Under the pieces are notes generated by a model, which was not told where the DNA came from, searched no databases, and saw nothing but the letters and a program-made list of their open reading frames with translations. This document shows positions 7,345-13,694 of a DNA stretch of 13,800 nucleotides, piece by piece (the stretch's first letter is position 1; every line of letters starts with the position of its first letter). A program made the translations under genes and the position numbers. This DNA is from CAMBRQ01 sp945870325 (GTDB lineage Bacteria; Bacillota; Clostridia; Lachnospirales; Lachnospiraceae), in contig NZ_JBNPMC010000060.1 in the NCBI RefSeq assembly GCF_050313795.1, positions 1 through 13,800 on the forward strand, written 5' to 3'.

Positions 7345-7414
7345 AGCATGAGCCGCCGGTTTATGATTTTGTTGTGGTGACTTAATTATAACAAAACCAG
7401 TGGCATCATGCTAT
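7343..7414 (-). promoter_or_regulatory. Transposase start-codon hairpin and internal promoter
   Basis: ATAGCATGA (7343-7351) and TCATGCTAT (7406-7414) are perfect 9 bp inverted repeats. The left arm covers the transposase start codon region. An extended -10 (TGTTATAAT, minus, with TATAAT at 7390-7385) between them should start transcription near 7378. The element's own mRNA thus lacks the distal arm, while read-through transcripts entering from outside contain both arms and could hide the start. IS10 and IS50 limit read-through expression this way. Confidence 0.6.
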
Positions 7415-7559
7415 TTTTATGCCAGTATTTATTGAATTTTCAAGGTGCACAAGTACTTATTCAAGTGCGAAGTTTGAGTAATTAAATTATGTAGGATACT
7501 TGCTGATATTGATGAAAAATAACAGTGGAATAAACTTCGGATTGGGGAGTAAAAGCTAT

Positions 7560-7879
7560 ATGGAAATTTTAACTACTAGGGAATGGGCAACTGTGATCTG
7601 GGCATTTATTTTATTTGTGTATGCAATGGTACATAGACAGATTAGAGAGGCATTTTGGAATGTTGTAAAATATTCTTTGGTAAGAAGTTAAGAATACTTT
7701 GGGGTATTATTTTCCTTTATGTTTTGGGTATAACCTTAATATTTTATCAGTTACCGTTTTGGGATAATGTTTTTATTAAAGATATTATAGTTTGGTTTGT
7801 CTTTTCAGGTTTGATATACTGCATGAATGCTGTTTCAAAAGAGGCAGATGAGGAATATGCTTGTGATAAAAGTATGTAA
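7560..7879 (+). pseudogene. Membrane protein fragment with a one-base frameshift
   Basis: ATG 7560 (GGGGAG about 10 bases upstream) starts MEILTTREWATVIWAFILFV and continues to AFWNVVK at about 7672, where the frame runs into TAA 7689-7691. The next frame continues the same protein: IFFGKKLRILWGIIFLYVLG ... FWDNVFIKDIIVWFVFSGLI. Restoring one A in the AAAA run near 7668-7672 would join them. The result is a protein with three hydrophobic segments resembling the N-terminal third of a clostridial integral membrane protein family of about 300 residues with no known function. After EADEEY the sequence ends early, so the gene is truncated as well as frameshifted. A homopolymer sequencing error could explain the frameshift but not the truncation. 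Confidence 0.65.
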
Positions 7880-7928
7880 ACTTTCAGTACACAAAGTGCT
7901 GCTCTTTCAAAAGAAATATTGGTGCAAA

Positions 7929-8006
7929 ATGTATAGTAGAATGTCTGTAGCAGAATTTGAGAAGTTAATAAAAGAATTCAGGAACGAATGCAATAATGAG
8001 AAATAA
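7929..8006 (+). CDS. 25-residue ORF of uncertain reality
   Basis: ATG 7929 to TAA 8004-8006 encodes MYSRMSVAEFEKLIKEFRNE then CNNEK, a charged helical peptide. There is no clear ribosome site. It may be the end of a decayed gene or chance. The rest of 7880-8043 shows no gene. Confidence 0.2.
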   Translation: MYSRMSVAEFEKLIKEFRNECNNEK

Positions 8007-8043
8007 CTTCTGTATTTCAGAACAAATTATTGGATTGATATAT

Positions 8044-8165
8044 GAGTACATTTTGAGTACAATTTTTATGCCAGTCAAAATCATAGCAGAAAATATGGCT
8101 AATATAGTGACAAAAAGTAGCGAAAACACTACTAAAATTATTGAAATTAAACACCTGTGAGACGA
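8044..8165. repeat. 122 bp diverged repeat, copy 2
   Basis: The partner of 1642-1763, again with no gaps. On the minus strand it encodes a hydrophobic segment LISIILVVFSLLFVTILAIF and onward to TGIKIVLK, matching copy 1 mostly by conservative changes. The plus strand has a frame open from ATG 7996 through ATG 8068 to TGA 8158-8160 (54 codons), without a ribosome site. A terminator for plus-strand transcription follows at 8183-8225, so a short plus-strand RNA through the repeat is possible. Confidence 0.6.
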
Positions 8166-8182
8166 AATGGAATGATTGGCAA

Positions 8183-8225
8183 AAGTCTAGGAACCTGGTG
8201 TTTATACGGGGTTCTGGACTTTTTT
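8183..8225 (+). terminator. Intrinsic terminator downstream of repeat copy 2
   Basis: AAGTCTAGGAACC (8183-8195) pairs with GGTTCTGGACTT (8210-8221), 12 pairs with one bulged G and one G-U, followed by a T-run at 8220-8225. It isolates the toxin promoter downstream from upstream transcription. Confidence 0.75.
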
Positions 8226-8272
8226 AGTACTCGTGACATTATCCGAAGAAAAATGGGCAAAAAGCAGGGGGA

Positions 8273-8301
8273 TTGATTATTCCAAGAGATTGTGATAAGA
8301 T
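8273..8301 (+). promoter_or_regulatory. Likely promoter of the holin-like toxin
   Basis: TTGATT (8273-8278), 17-base spacer, TAAGAT (8296-8301), with TGA just before the -10 as an extended -10. The start is expected near 8308, giving a leader of about 60 nt. The hexamers are each 4 of 6, so the call rests on spacing and position. Confidence 0.55.
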
Positions 8302-8331
8302 TTCGCCATGAGCACCGTATACAGGGTGGAA

Positions 8332-8359
8332 CCTTCCCAACTTTACCAAAGAGGGGAGG
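8332..8359 (+). promoter_or_regulatory. Hairpin hiding the toxin ribosome site
   Basis: CCTTCCC (8332-8338) pairs with GGGGAGG (8353-8359) over a 14-base loop; the right arm is the Shine-Dalgarno sequence of the toxin. Hidden ribosome sites are usual in type I toxin mRNAs. Confidence 0.6.
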
Positions 8360-8367
8360 TGGTGCAG

Positions 8368-8463
8368 ATGGATACATACGAGGTGTTGAGCCTGCTCTTC
8401 TTGGGTGGTGCGTTCCTGATTGCATTGCTTACCTATGTTGATAGGCACAATAAGCGGAAATAA
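8368..8463 (+). CDS. Putative holin-like toxin (type I toxin)
   Basis: 31 residues, MDTYEVLSLLFLGGAFLIAL followed by LTYVDRHNKRK: the short acidic start with TYE, one membrane helix, then a YVD and basic tail, which is the pattern of the Firmicutes putative holin-like toxin family. GGGGAGGTG (8353-8361) serves as ribosome site. Type I toxins of this shape insert in the membrane when their mRNA escapes an antisense RNA. All parts of such a locus are visible: own promoter, hidden ribosome site, a hairpin terminator after the ORF, and a convergent antisense RNA gene over the 3' region. The ORF appears intact. Toxicity has not been shown here; the role could also be a small membrane regulator. 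Confidence 0.85.
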   Translation: MDTYEVLSLLFLGGAFLIALLTYVDRHNKRK

Positions 8464-8495
8464 AAATGCCTACCCTGTCGGCCAACAGGATAGGC
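8461..8495 (-). terminator. Terminator of the antisense RNA
   Basis: An 11-pair stem with a six-base loop (8479-8484) and a five-base T-run on the minus strand, placed exactly at the toxin stop codon. On the plus strand the same hairpin has an A-run before it and no T-run after it, so it is directional. Confidence 0.75.
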
Positions 8496-8527
8496 TGCGT
8501 CCATTAGGACAATAAGCGTTTTTTGCT

Positions 8528-8561
8528 GAGGGCTTCCACCTTGTGGGCGGTTGCTCTTTTT
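8528..8561 (+). terminator. Terminator of the toxin mRNA
   Basis: GAGGGCTTCCAC pairs imperfectly with GTGGGCGGTTGCTC (core CCAC/GTGG, outer GAG/CTC, with internal mismatches), followed by TTTTT at 8557-8561. The stem is weaker than that of the antisense terminator. Confidence 0.55.
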
Positions 8562-8569
8562 ATATGCTC

Positions 8570-8598
8570 ATTATAGCACCCGAAAATAGAAAATTCAA
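8570..8598 (-). promoter_or_regulatory. Strong promoter of the antisense RNA
   Basis: On the minus strand TTGAAT (8598-8593), exactly 17 bases, then TATAAT (8575-8570), with TGC before the -10 as extended -10. It is stronger than the toxin promoter, as expected for an antitoxin RNA made in excess. Confidence 0.88.
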
Positions 8599-8628
8599 CA
8601 TATTTTGGAACCGGCCGCCGCAACTTGT

Positions 8629-8871
8629 TTAATGCTCCGGCCAGTGGGAAACTTTCGCATACCTGAATTGGTGGACATGGGACTCAAGGGAATCTTCAGC
8701 ATAGTCACTATGGATAATGTAGCCTTCTAAAGATGGATAGGCGGTCAGAATGTTCTCTAATGTATGGACACATAGATCTGCTCTCAGATTCGTCTCCACT
8801 GCAAGACCGAGGACACCCAGATTAAAGTAGTCTTTCTTGATGATAATAACAGGAGAAGTAAAGATTGCCAC
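8629..8871 (-). pseudogene. Fragment of an IS3-family transposase (OrfB)
   Basis: The 80-residue frame contains YFNLGVLGLAVETNLRADLC, VHTLENILTAYPSLEGYIIHSD, which resembles the central rve-type integrase core of IS3-family OrfB proteins, including the second catalytic Asp in IIHSD. After that Asp the usual RGxQYTS is replaced by unrelated sequence, and both ends of the protein are missing. It is a short, old remnant. No inverted repeats of an IS3 element were found around it. Confidence 0.6.
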
Positions 8872-9052
8872 CAGAAATATGTTTTATGATGAACAGGGAA
8901 AACACAGGCGGACTAAAAAAGAGGTACAGACGAGCATGGAAATATCCGAGCAGGATACAGCACTATCCGAAAAGGCGAAGTCTATGAGAGCCACTTTTCA
9001 CAAAAATATTCCGATGTTCAGCCATTTATAGAGGTGTATAACAAGTCAGATA
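8872..9052 (+). other. Decayed mobile-element sequence with two competing open frames
   Basis: Two plus-strand frames are open here. One runs from ATG 8837 to TAG 9029-9031 (MFYDEQGKHRRTKKEVQ...). The other is open from 8917 to TGA 9142-9144 without a start (DEHGNIRAGYSTIRKGEVYE...). Neither has a domain I recognise, and the second overlaps the TnpV remnant in another frame. I read this as scrambled accessory DNA between two transposon remnants. Confidence 0.35.
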
Positions 9053-9223
9053 ATGAAGAAAACAATGCAGGCAGAGAATATGTTTTCTCGGTTGATAAAG
9101 GAATATACCGACAGGCAGGGTGTGACAGAGCAGTTGAAAGTTGAAAATCAGCTTGAATAGGTTGGAAGAATGAATAACATTCAGGCATGCGTGAGGGAAG
9201 TTGCAGAGAATGAAATAATTTAG
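9053..9223 (+). pseudogene. C-terminal TnpV remnant with an amber codon
   Basis: The frame from ATG 9053 reads AENMFSRLIKEYTDRQGVTE, QLKVENQLE, then TAG at 9158-9160, then VGRMNNIQACVREVAENEII and TAG at 9221-9223. This matches the end of TnpV, a small protein carried by Tn4451/Tn916-type clostridial mobile elements, where the run is normally Q(L/M)EWVGRMNNI. The first TAG thus replaces a TGG Trp codon. The N-terminal half, with its IGIWGQRHLRYLKE-like motif, is missing. It is a dead fragment that marks past transposon activity. Confidence 0.68.
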
Positions 9224-9234
9224 CATAATTGCGA

Positions 9235-9262
9235 TAGTGGCATTTTTTCAAGAGTGCCACTA
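9235..9262. repeat. 8 bp inverted repeat after the TnpV remnant
   Basis: TAGTGGCA (9235-9242) and TGCCACTA (9255-9262) are perfect complements around a 12-base T-rich loop. No T-run follows on the plus strand. It could be a hairpin at the end of the former element. Confidence 0.5.
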
Positions 9263-9302
9263 CAAGGCGGCATGTTTACTTCATCCAAAGGTGGCAAGGA
9301 AA

Positions 9303-9331
9303 TTGAAAATGTTCATGTTTTCTTGTATAAT
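9303..9331 (+). promoter_or_regulatory. Strong promoter of the XRE/DUF2007-like regulator gene
   Basis: TTGAAA (9303-9308), exactly 17 bases, TATAAT (9326-9331): near-consensus sigma-A. The start is expected near 9338, leaving a leader of about 119 nt before ATG 9457. Confidence 0.85.
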
Positions 9332-9357
9332 TGTTAATTTGTGGATTAATCTATACC

Positions 9358-9416
9358 CGACACGCAATGTCCGGTCGAAAATCAGGTGATTCTCGGTTTG
9401 TGTCGTGGAATTTTTT
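9358..9416 (+). promoter_or_regulatory. Terminator-like leader hairpin, possible attenuator
   Basis: CGACAC (9358-9363) pairs with GTGTCG (9400-9405). An inner arm GAAAATC (9377-9383) pairs with GATTCTC (9388-9394) with one mismatch, and CC/GG pairs lie between. Six Ts follow at 9411-9416. Placed between promoter and start codon, it could end transcription early or bind a regulator. No known riboswitch class is recognised. Confidence 0.5.
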
Positions 9417-9456
9417 GAAATAATTGGTAAGCTGTAAGTGAAAGAGAGGTAGCAAC

Positions 9457-10410
9457 ATGGACACAAAAAAGATAGGAGTTTTTTTGAAACAATGCCGTAA
9501 GGAAAATAATCTTACACAAGAACAGCTTGCAGAAAAGTTTGGCGTATCGGCAAGAACTGTTTCCAGGTGGGAAACAGGATCGAATATGCCGGATCTTAGT
9601 ATATTGGTTGAACTTGCTGATTATTATGACATTGAAATAAAAGAACTCCTGGATGGAGAAAGGAGTTCAACCATGAACAAAGAGATGAAAGAAACATTAG
9701 ACAAAGTAGCTGATTATGAAGATTGGGTAAAGCAAAAAGCCTTAAAAGCCGGAAATCTTGCTTTTGCATCAATGTTCCTGATCAGTGTAGGAACTATTAT
9801 CATACAGCTTCTATTGGCAGTAAACATTCGTTTGGTGTTGGGCGAAACATTAATTGCTCTGGTGGGCGGAATTGTATATGCGTTTATTATGGTACATAAT
9901 GGCATCTGGGATAAAGGCCTGTCTCAGAGAGAGGCACTATGGAGAGATTTTCTCACCAGTGTAATCTGTGCAGGAATTTTCTCGGTGCTTTATGGTATAT
10001 GCTTGGGAAGAATGGGAGCAACTGAGAAGCAAACGATATATTTGTCCTTGCTTTTTCTGGGTGGAATTACAATCGTGGCATTTATTGTTCTCAGGGTATT
10101 ATCATATTTTAACCGGAACAGACGCCGGATTTTAGTTAATGGGGAGCAAAGAGATACGCCAACGTCAAAGACAGGTTGTACAAAAATCTACAATGCTAAA
10201 GATATAGTAGAAGCAGGAAGAATTATAGAATTGTTAAAAGAGCATGGAATTGCTGCTTTTTCACAGGAAGCAGGTGCAAGTGTCGCTATGCATGGTGCAT
10301 CAGGATTTGGTATATACGGTGTGGATGTATTGGTGGAAACTGATGAAGCAAAAAAGGCATTGCAGATTATCGAAACTGCAGATGATTCTCGGAGCAAAGA
10401 AAAATTTTGA
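9457..10410 (+). CDS. Membrane-anchored XRE regulator with DUF2007-like C-terminal domain
   Basis: 317 residues. The HTH spans about residues 6-62 (LTQEQLAEKFGVSARTVSRW, ETGSNMPDLSILVELADYYD). A linker GERSSTMNKEMKETLDKVADY follows. Four hydrophobic helices lie at about 100-122, 128-147, 163-184 and 193-216. A DUF2007-like alpha/beta domain occupies about 243-306 (TKIYNAKDIVEAGRIIELLK ... GFGIYGVDVLVETDEAKKAL), ending in KEKF. The ribosome site AGAGAGGT lies 7-8 bases before ATG 9457. The layout suggests a repressor held at the membrane that senses a membrane or envelope signal; that is inference. It has its own strong promoter and leader hairpin, and no terminator separates it from the mannosidase 56 bases downstream, so it may be co-transcribed with it and may regulate it. 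Its 3' half is duplicated at 5582. Confidence 0.88.
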   Translation: MDTKKIGVFLKQCRKENNLTQEQLAEKFGVSARTVSRWETGSNMPDLSILVELADYYDIEIKELLDGERSSTMNKEMKETLDKVADYEDWVKQKALKAGNLAFASMFLISVGTIIIQLLLAVNIRLVLGETLIALVGGIVYAFIMVHNGIWDKGLSQREALWRDFLTSVICAGIFSVLYGICLGRMGATEKQTIYLSLLFLGGITIVAFIVLRVLSYFNRNRRRILVNGEQRDTPTSKTGCTKIYNAKDIVEAGRIIELLKEHGIAAFSQEAGASVAMHGASGFGIYGVDVLVETDEAKKALQIIETADDSRSKEKF

Positions 10411-10428
10411 CATTTCTATTGAAGCGGT
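10016..10428 (+). repeat. 413 bp direct repeat, right copy
   Basis: The right copy of the pair with 5582-5994, covering codons 187-317 of the intact regulator and 18 bases beyond its stop. Together the copies bracket a unit of 4434 bp that holds both small-toxin loci and the IS. Confidence 0.93.
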
Positions 10429-10466
10429 AGTAAAAATACCAATACCAAAAAAAGGAGTTTACACAC

Positions 10467-13400
10467 ATGATTTTTATCAAAGAAAGAGTTGACAAACTAC
10501 TAAGGGACTTAAAAGAATTAATTTACACAGACATCACCCCCATCAAGTCCTACCGTTTTATCCAATCCAAAGAAAATTACCCCAATATTGCCAATATCCG
10601 CACAGATTCCTGGCACACCCTGAGCAATCAACAACTTTGGGGTGGTCACAGAGAATACTTCTGGTTTGAGACTTTTATAACCCTTCCGGAATCATTCGAA
10701 GGAAAATGTGTAGTCTACGAATTAAAGACCGGAAGAGAGGGAGAATGGGATGCAACGAATCCACAGTTTTCCATCTTCGTGAATAATGTACGAAGACAAG
10801 GGATGGATGTCAATCACCGGGAAGTGATTCTGACAGAATGCGGCAAAGCCGGGGAGACCTTCCGAATTGTGCTGTCTGCTTTTGCCGGAGATCATAATTC
10901 CCGCCTGATCATGGATTCCTGCATAAAAGTTCTGGATCGCAAGACGGAGCGATACTACTATGACCTTTCAGTGCCATATGAGATTGCCCGTTTATTGCAG
11001 CCTTCCGATAGAAATTACCGCAATATCATTCTTGCTTTGAACGAATCCTTGAATCTTCTGGATCTTCGCAAGGAACACTCCCCTGAATATGAAGCATCCC
11101 TTGAGAAAGCACAGGAGTATATTACCAAAGAATTTTACGAAAAATACACCGGAGAAGATAAGGAGAAGGTATACTGTGTAGGACATACCCATATTGACGT
11201 GGCGTGGAAGTGGACGCTGGCTGTTACGGAGGATAAGGCAGTCAGAAGTTTTTCCACTGTATTGGAATTGATGAGACAGTATCCGGAATATGTCTTCATG
11301 TCCAGCCAGCCGCAACTCTATAAATACGTGAAGAAAAATGCGCCCGATGTATACGAGCAGATTAAAGAACGTGTGAAGGAAGGACGCTGGGAGACAGAGG
11401 GCGGAATGTTCCTGGAAGCAGACTGTAATCTTTCTTCCGGAGAATCCCTGGTGCGTCAGTTCATTCATGGAAAACGGTTCTTCCAAGAGGAATTCGGAAA
11501 AGACAATGAGATTCTCTGGCTTCCCGATGTGTTCGGCTATTCCGCAGCACTGCCTCAGATTATGAAAAAATGTGGCATTCGCTATTTTATGACCACGAAG
11601 ATCAGTTGGAATGAGTTTAATAAGATGCCTTACGATACCTTTGAATGGGAAGGGATTGATGGCACCAGAATTCTCACGCACTTCAGTCCTATCCGTGATT
11701 ATAATAAAGGCGCTGTAGAAGGTGGAACGGAGACAGCGCATTTTACCACGTATAATGGATACATCAATCCATCACAGGTCAAAGGCGGATGGGAACGATA
11801 CAGTCAGAAATATCTGAATGATGAAGTTCTCATGTGCTTTGGTTATGGAGATGGCGGCGGTGGTCCGGTAAGGGATATGCTGGAGAATCAGAGACGTCTG
11901 GCAAAGGGAATCCCCGGGTGTCCGCGCACAGTGATGAGTACGGCAGGTGATTTCTTCCATACTCTGGAGGATTATGTAAAGGATCAGAAATATCTTCCGG
12001 TCTGGGTTGGTGAACTTTATCTGGAATATCACAGAGGAACCTATACCTCCATGGCACGTAATAAAAGATATAACCGTAGATCAGAATTCTTGCTGGAGAA
12101 TGTGGAACTCTTCTCCAGCATTAACAAGCAGATTACCTCTACAGCATATCCGGGACAGGAGATCTATGATCTGTGGGAGATTGTGCTTCGCAACCAGTTC
12201 CATGATATCTTGCCGGGATCTTCTATTAAGGAAGTGTATGATGATTCTAGGGAAGAATATGAAAACCTTCTGAAAGCAGGAGGCATCCTGGAAGAAAAGG
12301 CATTAAAGGAGATTGCAGATGCAGTAGATGCACCGAAGAATTCTCTGATTGTATTCAATCCAAATGGGATGGTTGGAGAACAGATTGTATCGTTTGTCTG
12401 TCCGGAGGAAATTGCTGCTCCGGCAGTAACCGCTGGAGAAAAGATATATGCAGTTCAGAAACTTGCTGACGGAACCTGTCTGTTTGCCGCAGATGACGTA
12501 CCCTCCAAGGGTTATAAGACATTTAGTTTGAAGGAAGTTTCCGGCGAAGTGCAGAAGAGTGGGCTTTCGGCTTCTGCACGCCATTTGGAAAATGACTATG
12601 TAAAAGTTGTTCTTGCAGAAAATGGACAGATTTCTTCTATCTACGATAAGGAAGAGGAGAGAGAACTTCTGAAAGAAGGCCAGAATGGAAATGTCCTGAT
12701 GACCTATGAAGATCGCCCGCACAATTATGATGCATGGGATATAAACAATTATTATACGGAGAAATCCTGGGAGATTACAGATGTTCAGGAAATGAAACTT
12801 GTGGAAGCGGGACCGGTTCGCTGTACCATTAAGGTGAGCAGGAAATACCTGGATTCCTTCATTGTTCAGTACATAGCCCTGGGAGCAGACAGTCCGGAGA
12901 TTCTTGTGAGAAATGAGATTGACTGGAATGAGCATAATATTTTCCTGAAAGCTTTATTCCCTGTAGATCTTCATACAGATGAGGCGACTTTTGAGATTCA
13001 GTATGGTAATGTAACCAGAAAGACACACTACAATACCTCCTGGGATTTCGCCAGATTCGAGGTATGCATGCATAAATGGCTGGATGTATCCGAAGATGGA
13101 TATGGCGTTAGCGTTCTAAATGATTGCAAATACGGCGCACACGTCCACGATGGGGTGATTGGCATCTCTCTTTTAAAATCTGCCATTTATCCGAATCCGG
13201 ATGCTGATAAAGAACATCACAGTTTTAAGTTTTCAATTTATCCGCATAAAGGAGGATTCCGCGAGGCGGGAACGATTGATAAGGCATATGCATTGAATAA
13301 TCCGATGAGATGTCTTGTGAAGGAGAATGAATCCGGAGATGCTCCGGCAGTATATTCTGCAGTCAATGTGGATGCACCGAATGTGGTGATCGAGGTTGTG

Positions 13401-13616
13401 AAGAAATCAGAGGATGAGGATGCAACCATTATCCGTATGTATGAAGCATTCAACCGTCGGACTAAGACTGTCGTACACTTTGGTCGCGAGGTACAGGCGG
13501 TTTATGAGTGCAGCATGCTGGAAGAAAATGAGCAGGAACTTATCCACACAGACAATACGGCTGACATAATAATGCAACCTTACGAAATCAAAACGATGAA
13601 AGTGCTTTGGCAATGA
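10467..13616 (+). CDS. GH38 alpha-mannosidase
   Basis: 1049 residues, the usual length of bacterial and eukaryotic cytosolic-type GH38 enzymes, with no signal peptide, so probably cytoplasmic. The catalytic domain starts near residue 235 with GHTHIDVAWKW (His242 and Asp244 as zinc ligands). It continues with the nucleophile motif WLPDVFGYS (Asp354, also a zinc ligand) and NQFHDILPGSS (His579, the fourth ligand). A helical middle domain and long beta-sandwich C-terminal domains follow. The N-terminal 230 residues form the accessory domain typical of this group. It should hydrolyse alpha-mannosides, probably mannose oligosaccharides from host or yeast N-glycans brought in by a transporter not in this window. 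AGGAG at 10453-10457 with 9-base spacing sets the start. Codon use here is somewhat richer in C and G than in the decayed region, in keeping with a stable gene. Confidence 0.95.
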   Translation: MIFIKERVDKLLRDLKELIYTDITPIKSYRFIQSKENYPNIANIRTDSWHTLSNQQLWGGHREYFWFETFITLPESFEGKCVVYELKTGREGEWDATNPQFSIFVNNVRRQGMDVNHREVILTECGKAGETFRIVLSAFAGDHNSRLIMDSCIKVLDRKTERYYYDLSVPYEIARLLQPSDRNYRNIILALNESLNLLDLRKEHSPEYEASLEKAQEYITKEFYEKYTGEDKEKVYCVGHTHIDVAWKWTLAVTEDKAVRSFSTVLELMRQYPEYVFMSSQPQLYKYVKKNAPDVYEQIKERVKEGRWETEGGMFLEADCNLSSGESLVRQFIHGKRFFQEEFGKDNEILWLPDVFGYSAALPQIMKKCGIRYFMTTKISWNEFNKMPYDTFEWEGIDGTRILTHFSPIRDYNKGAVEGGTETAHFTTYNGYINPSQVKGGWERYSQKYLNDEVLMCFGYGDGGGGPVRDMLENQRRLAKGIPGCPRTVMSTAGDFFHTLEDYVKDQKYLPVWVGELYLEYHRGTYTSMARNKRYNRRSEFLLENVELFSSINKQITSTAYPGQEIYDLWEIVLRNQFHDILPGSSIKEVYDDSREEYENLLKAGGILEEKALKEIADAVDAPKNSLIVFNPNGMVGEQIVSFVCPEEIAAPAVTAGEKIYAVQKLADGTCLFAADDVPSKGYKTFSLKEVSGEVQKSGLSASARHLENDYVKVVLAENGQISSIYDKEEERELLKEGQNGNVLMTYEDRPHNYDAWDINNYYTEKSWEITDVQEMKLVEAGPVRCTIKVSRKYLDSFIVQYIALGADSPEILVRNEIDWNEHNIFLKALFPVDLHTDEATFEIQYGNVTRKTHYNTSWDFARFEVCMHKWLDVSEDGYGVSVLNDCKYGAHVHDGVIGISLLKSAIYPNPDADKEHHSFKFSIYPHKGGFREAGTIDKAYALNNPMRCLVKENESGDAPAVYSAVNVDAPNVVIEVVKKSEDEDATIIRMYEAFNRRTKTVVHFGREVQAVYECSMLEENEQELIHTDNTADIIMQPYEIKTMKVLWQ

Positions 13617-13694
13617 TAAGTGGATTATATGCAAAAAAATTTTTAAATAAATAGGTTGAACAGAAAAGATCCTCAGAAAATAAAGAAATAGCAG

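Larger units (their letters stand above)
6372..7478. mobile_element. Shortened IS4-like insertion sequence with long inverted repeats
   Basis: The left end 6372-6426 and right end 7420-7478 are imperfect inverted repeats of 55-59 bp. They share CTCAAACTTCGCAC at the tips, an inner block TGCACCTTGAAAATTCAATA and a final TGGCA. TAATTAA at 6365-6371 and at 7479-7485 flanks them as a candidate 7 bp target duplication, although the site is AT-rich. The element is about 1.1 kb and holds one transposase gene on the minus strand that lacks its C-terminal part, so it is probably non-autonomous but could be moved by a related intact element. It sits just upstream of the small-peptide promoter at 6305-6333. 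Confidence 0.85.
8461..8563 (-). ncRNA. Antisense RNA antitoxin candidate, about 100 nt
   Basis: From the promoter at 8598-8570 a minus-strand RNA should start near 8563. It should end at the hairpin GCCTATCCTGT / ACAGGGTAGGC (8495-8485 and 8478-8468; 11 pairs, one G-U) followed by ATTTTTA at 8467-8461, which overlaps the toxin stop codon. Its whole length is complementary to the toxin mRNA 3' region, an arrangement known from TxpA/RatA and BsrG/SR4 pairs. It has no ORF of note. Confidence 0.8.

Noticed and set aside
7413..7426. 14 bases ATTTTTATGCCAGT in the IS right end also occur in both copies of the 122 bp repeat
   Set aside because: The match is short and AT-rich, does not extend, and lies at the inner edge of the inverted repeat. 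Chance is a sufficient explanation.
7996..8160. 54-codon plus-strand ORF across repeat copy 2
   Set aside because: It has no ribosome site, copy 1 lacks the matching upstream part, and the substitution pattern fits the minus strand better. It is mentioned only in the repeat entry.
8147..8448. Two minus-strand ORFs over the toxin leader and ORF
   Set aside because: They are antisense shadows over terminator, promoter and toxin, with proline-rich and cysteine-rich non-protein-like content and no ribosome sites.
84..9160. TAG stops inside otherwise open frames at 84, 718 and 9158, suggesting amber reassignment
   Set aside because: TAG also ends an apparently intact gene (2922-2924), and the other two cases lie in remnants or unrecognised sequence. 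Independent mutations explain them better.
10992..11741. 249-codon minus-strand ORF inside the mannosidase gene
   Set aside because: It lies antisense to conserved GH38 catalytic motifs and has no protein-like domain or start signal.
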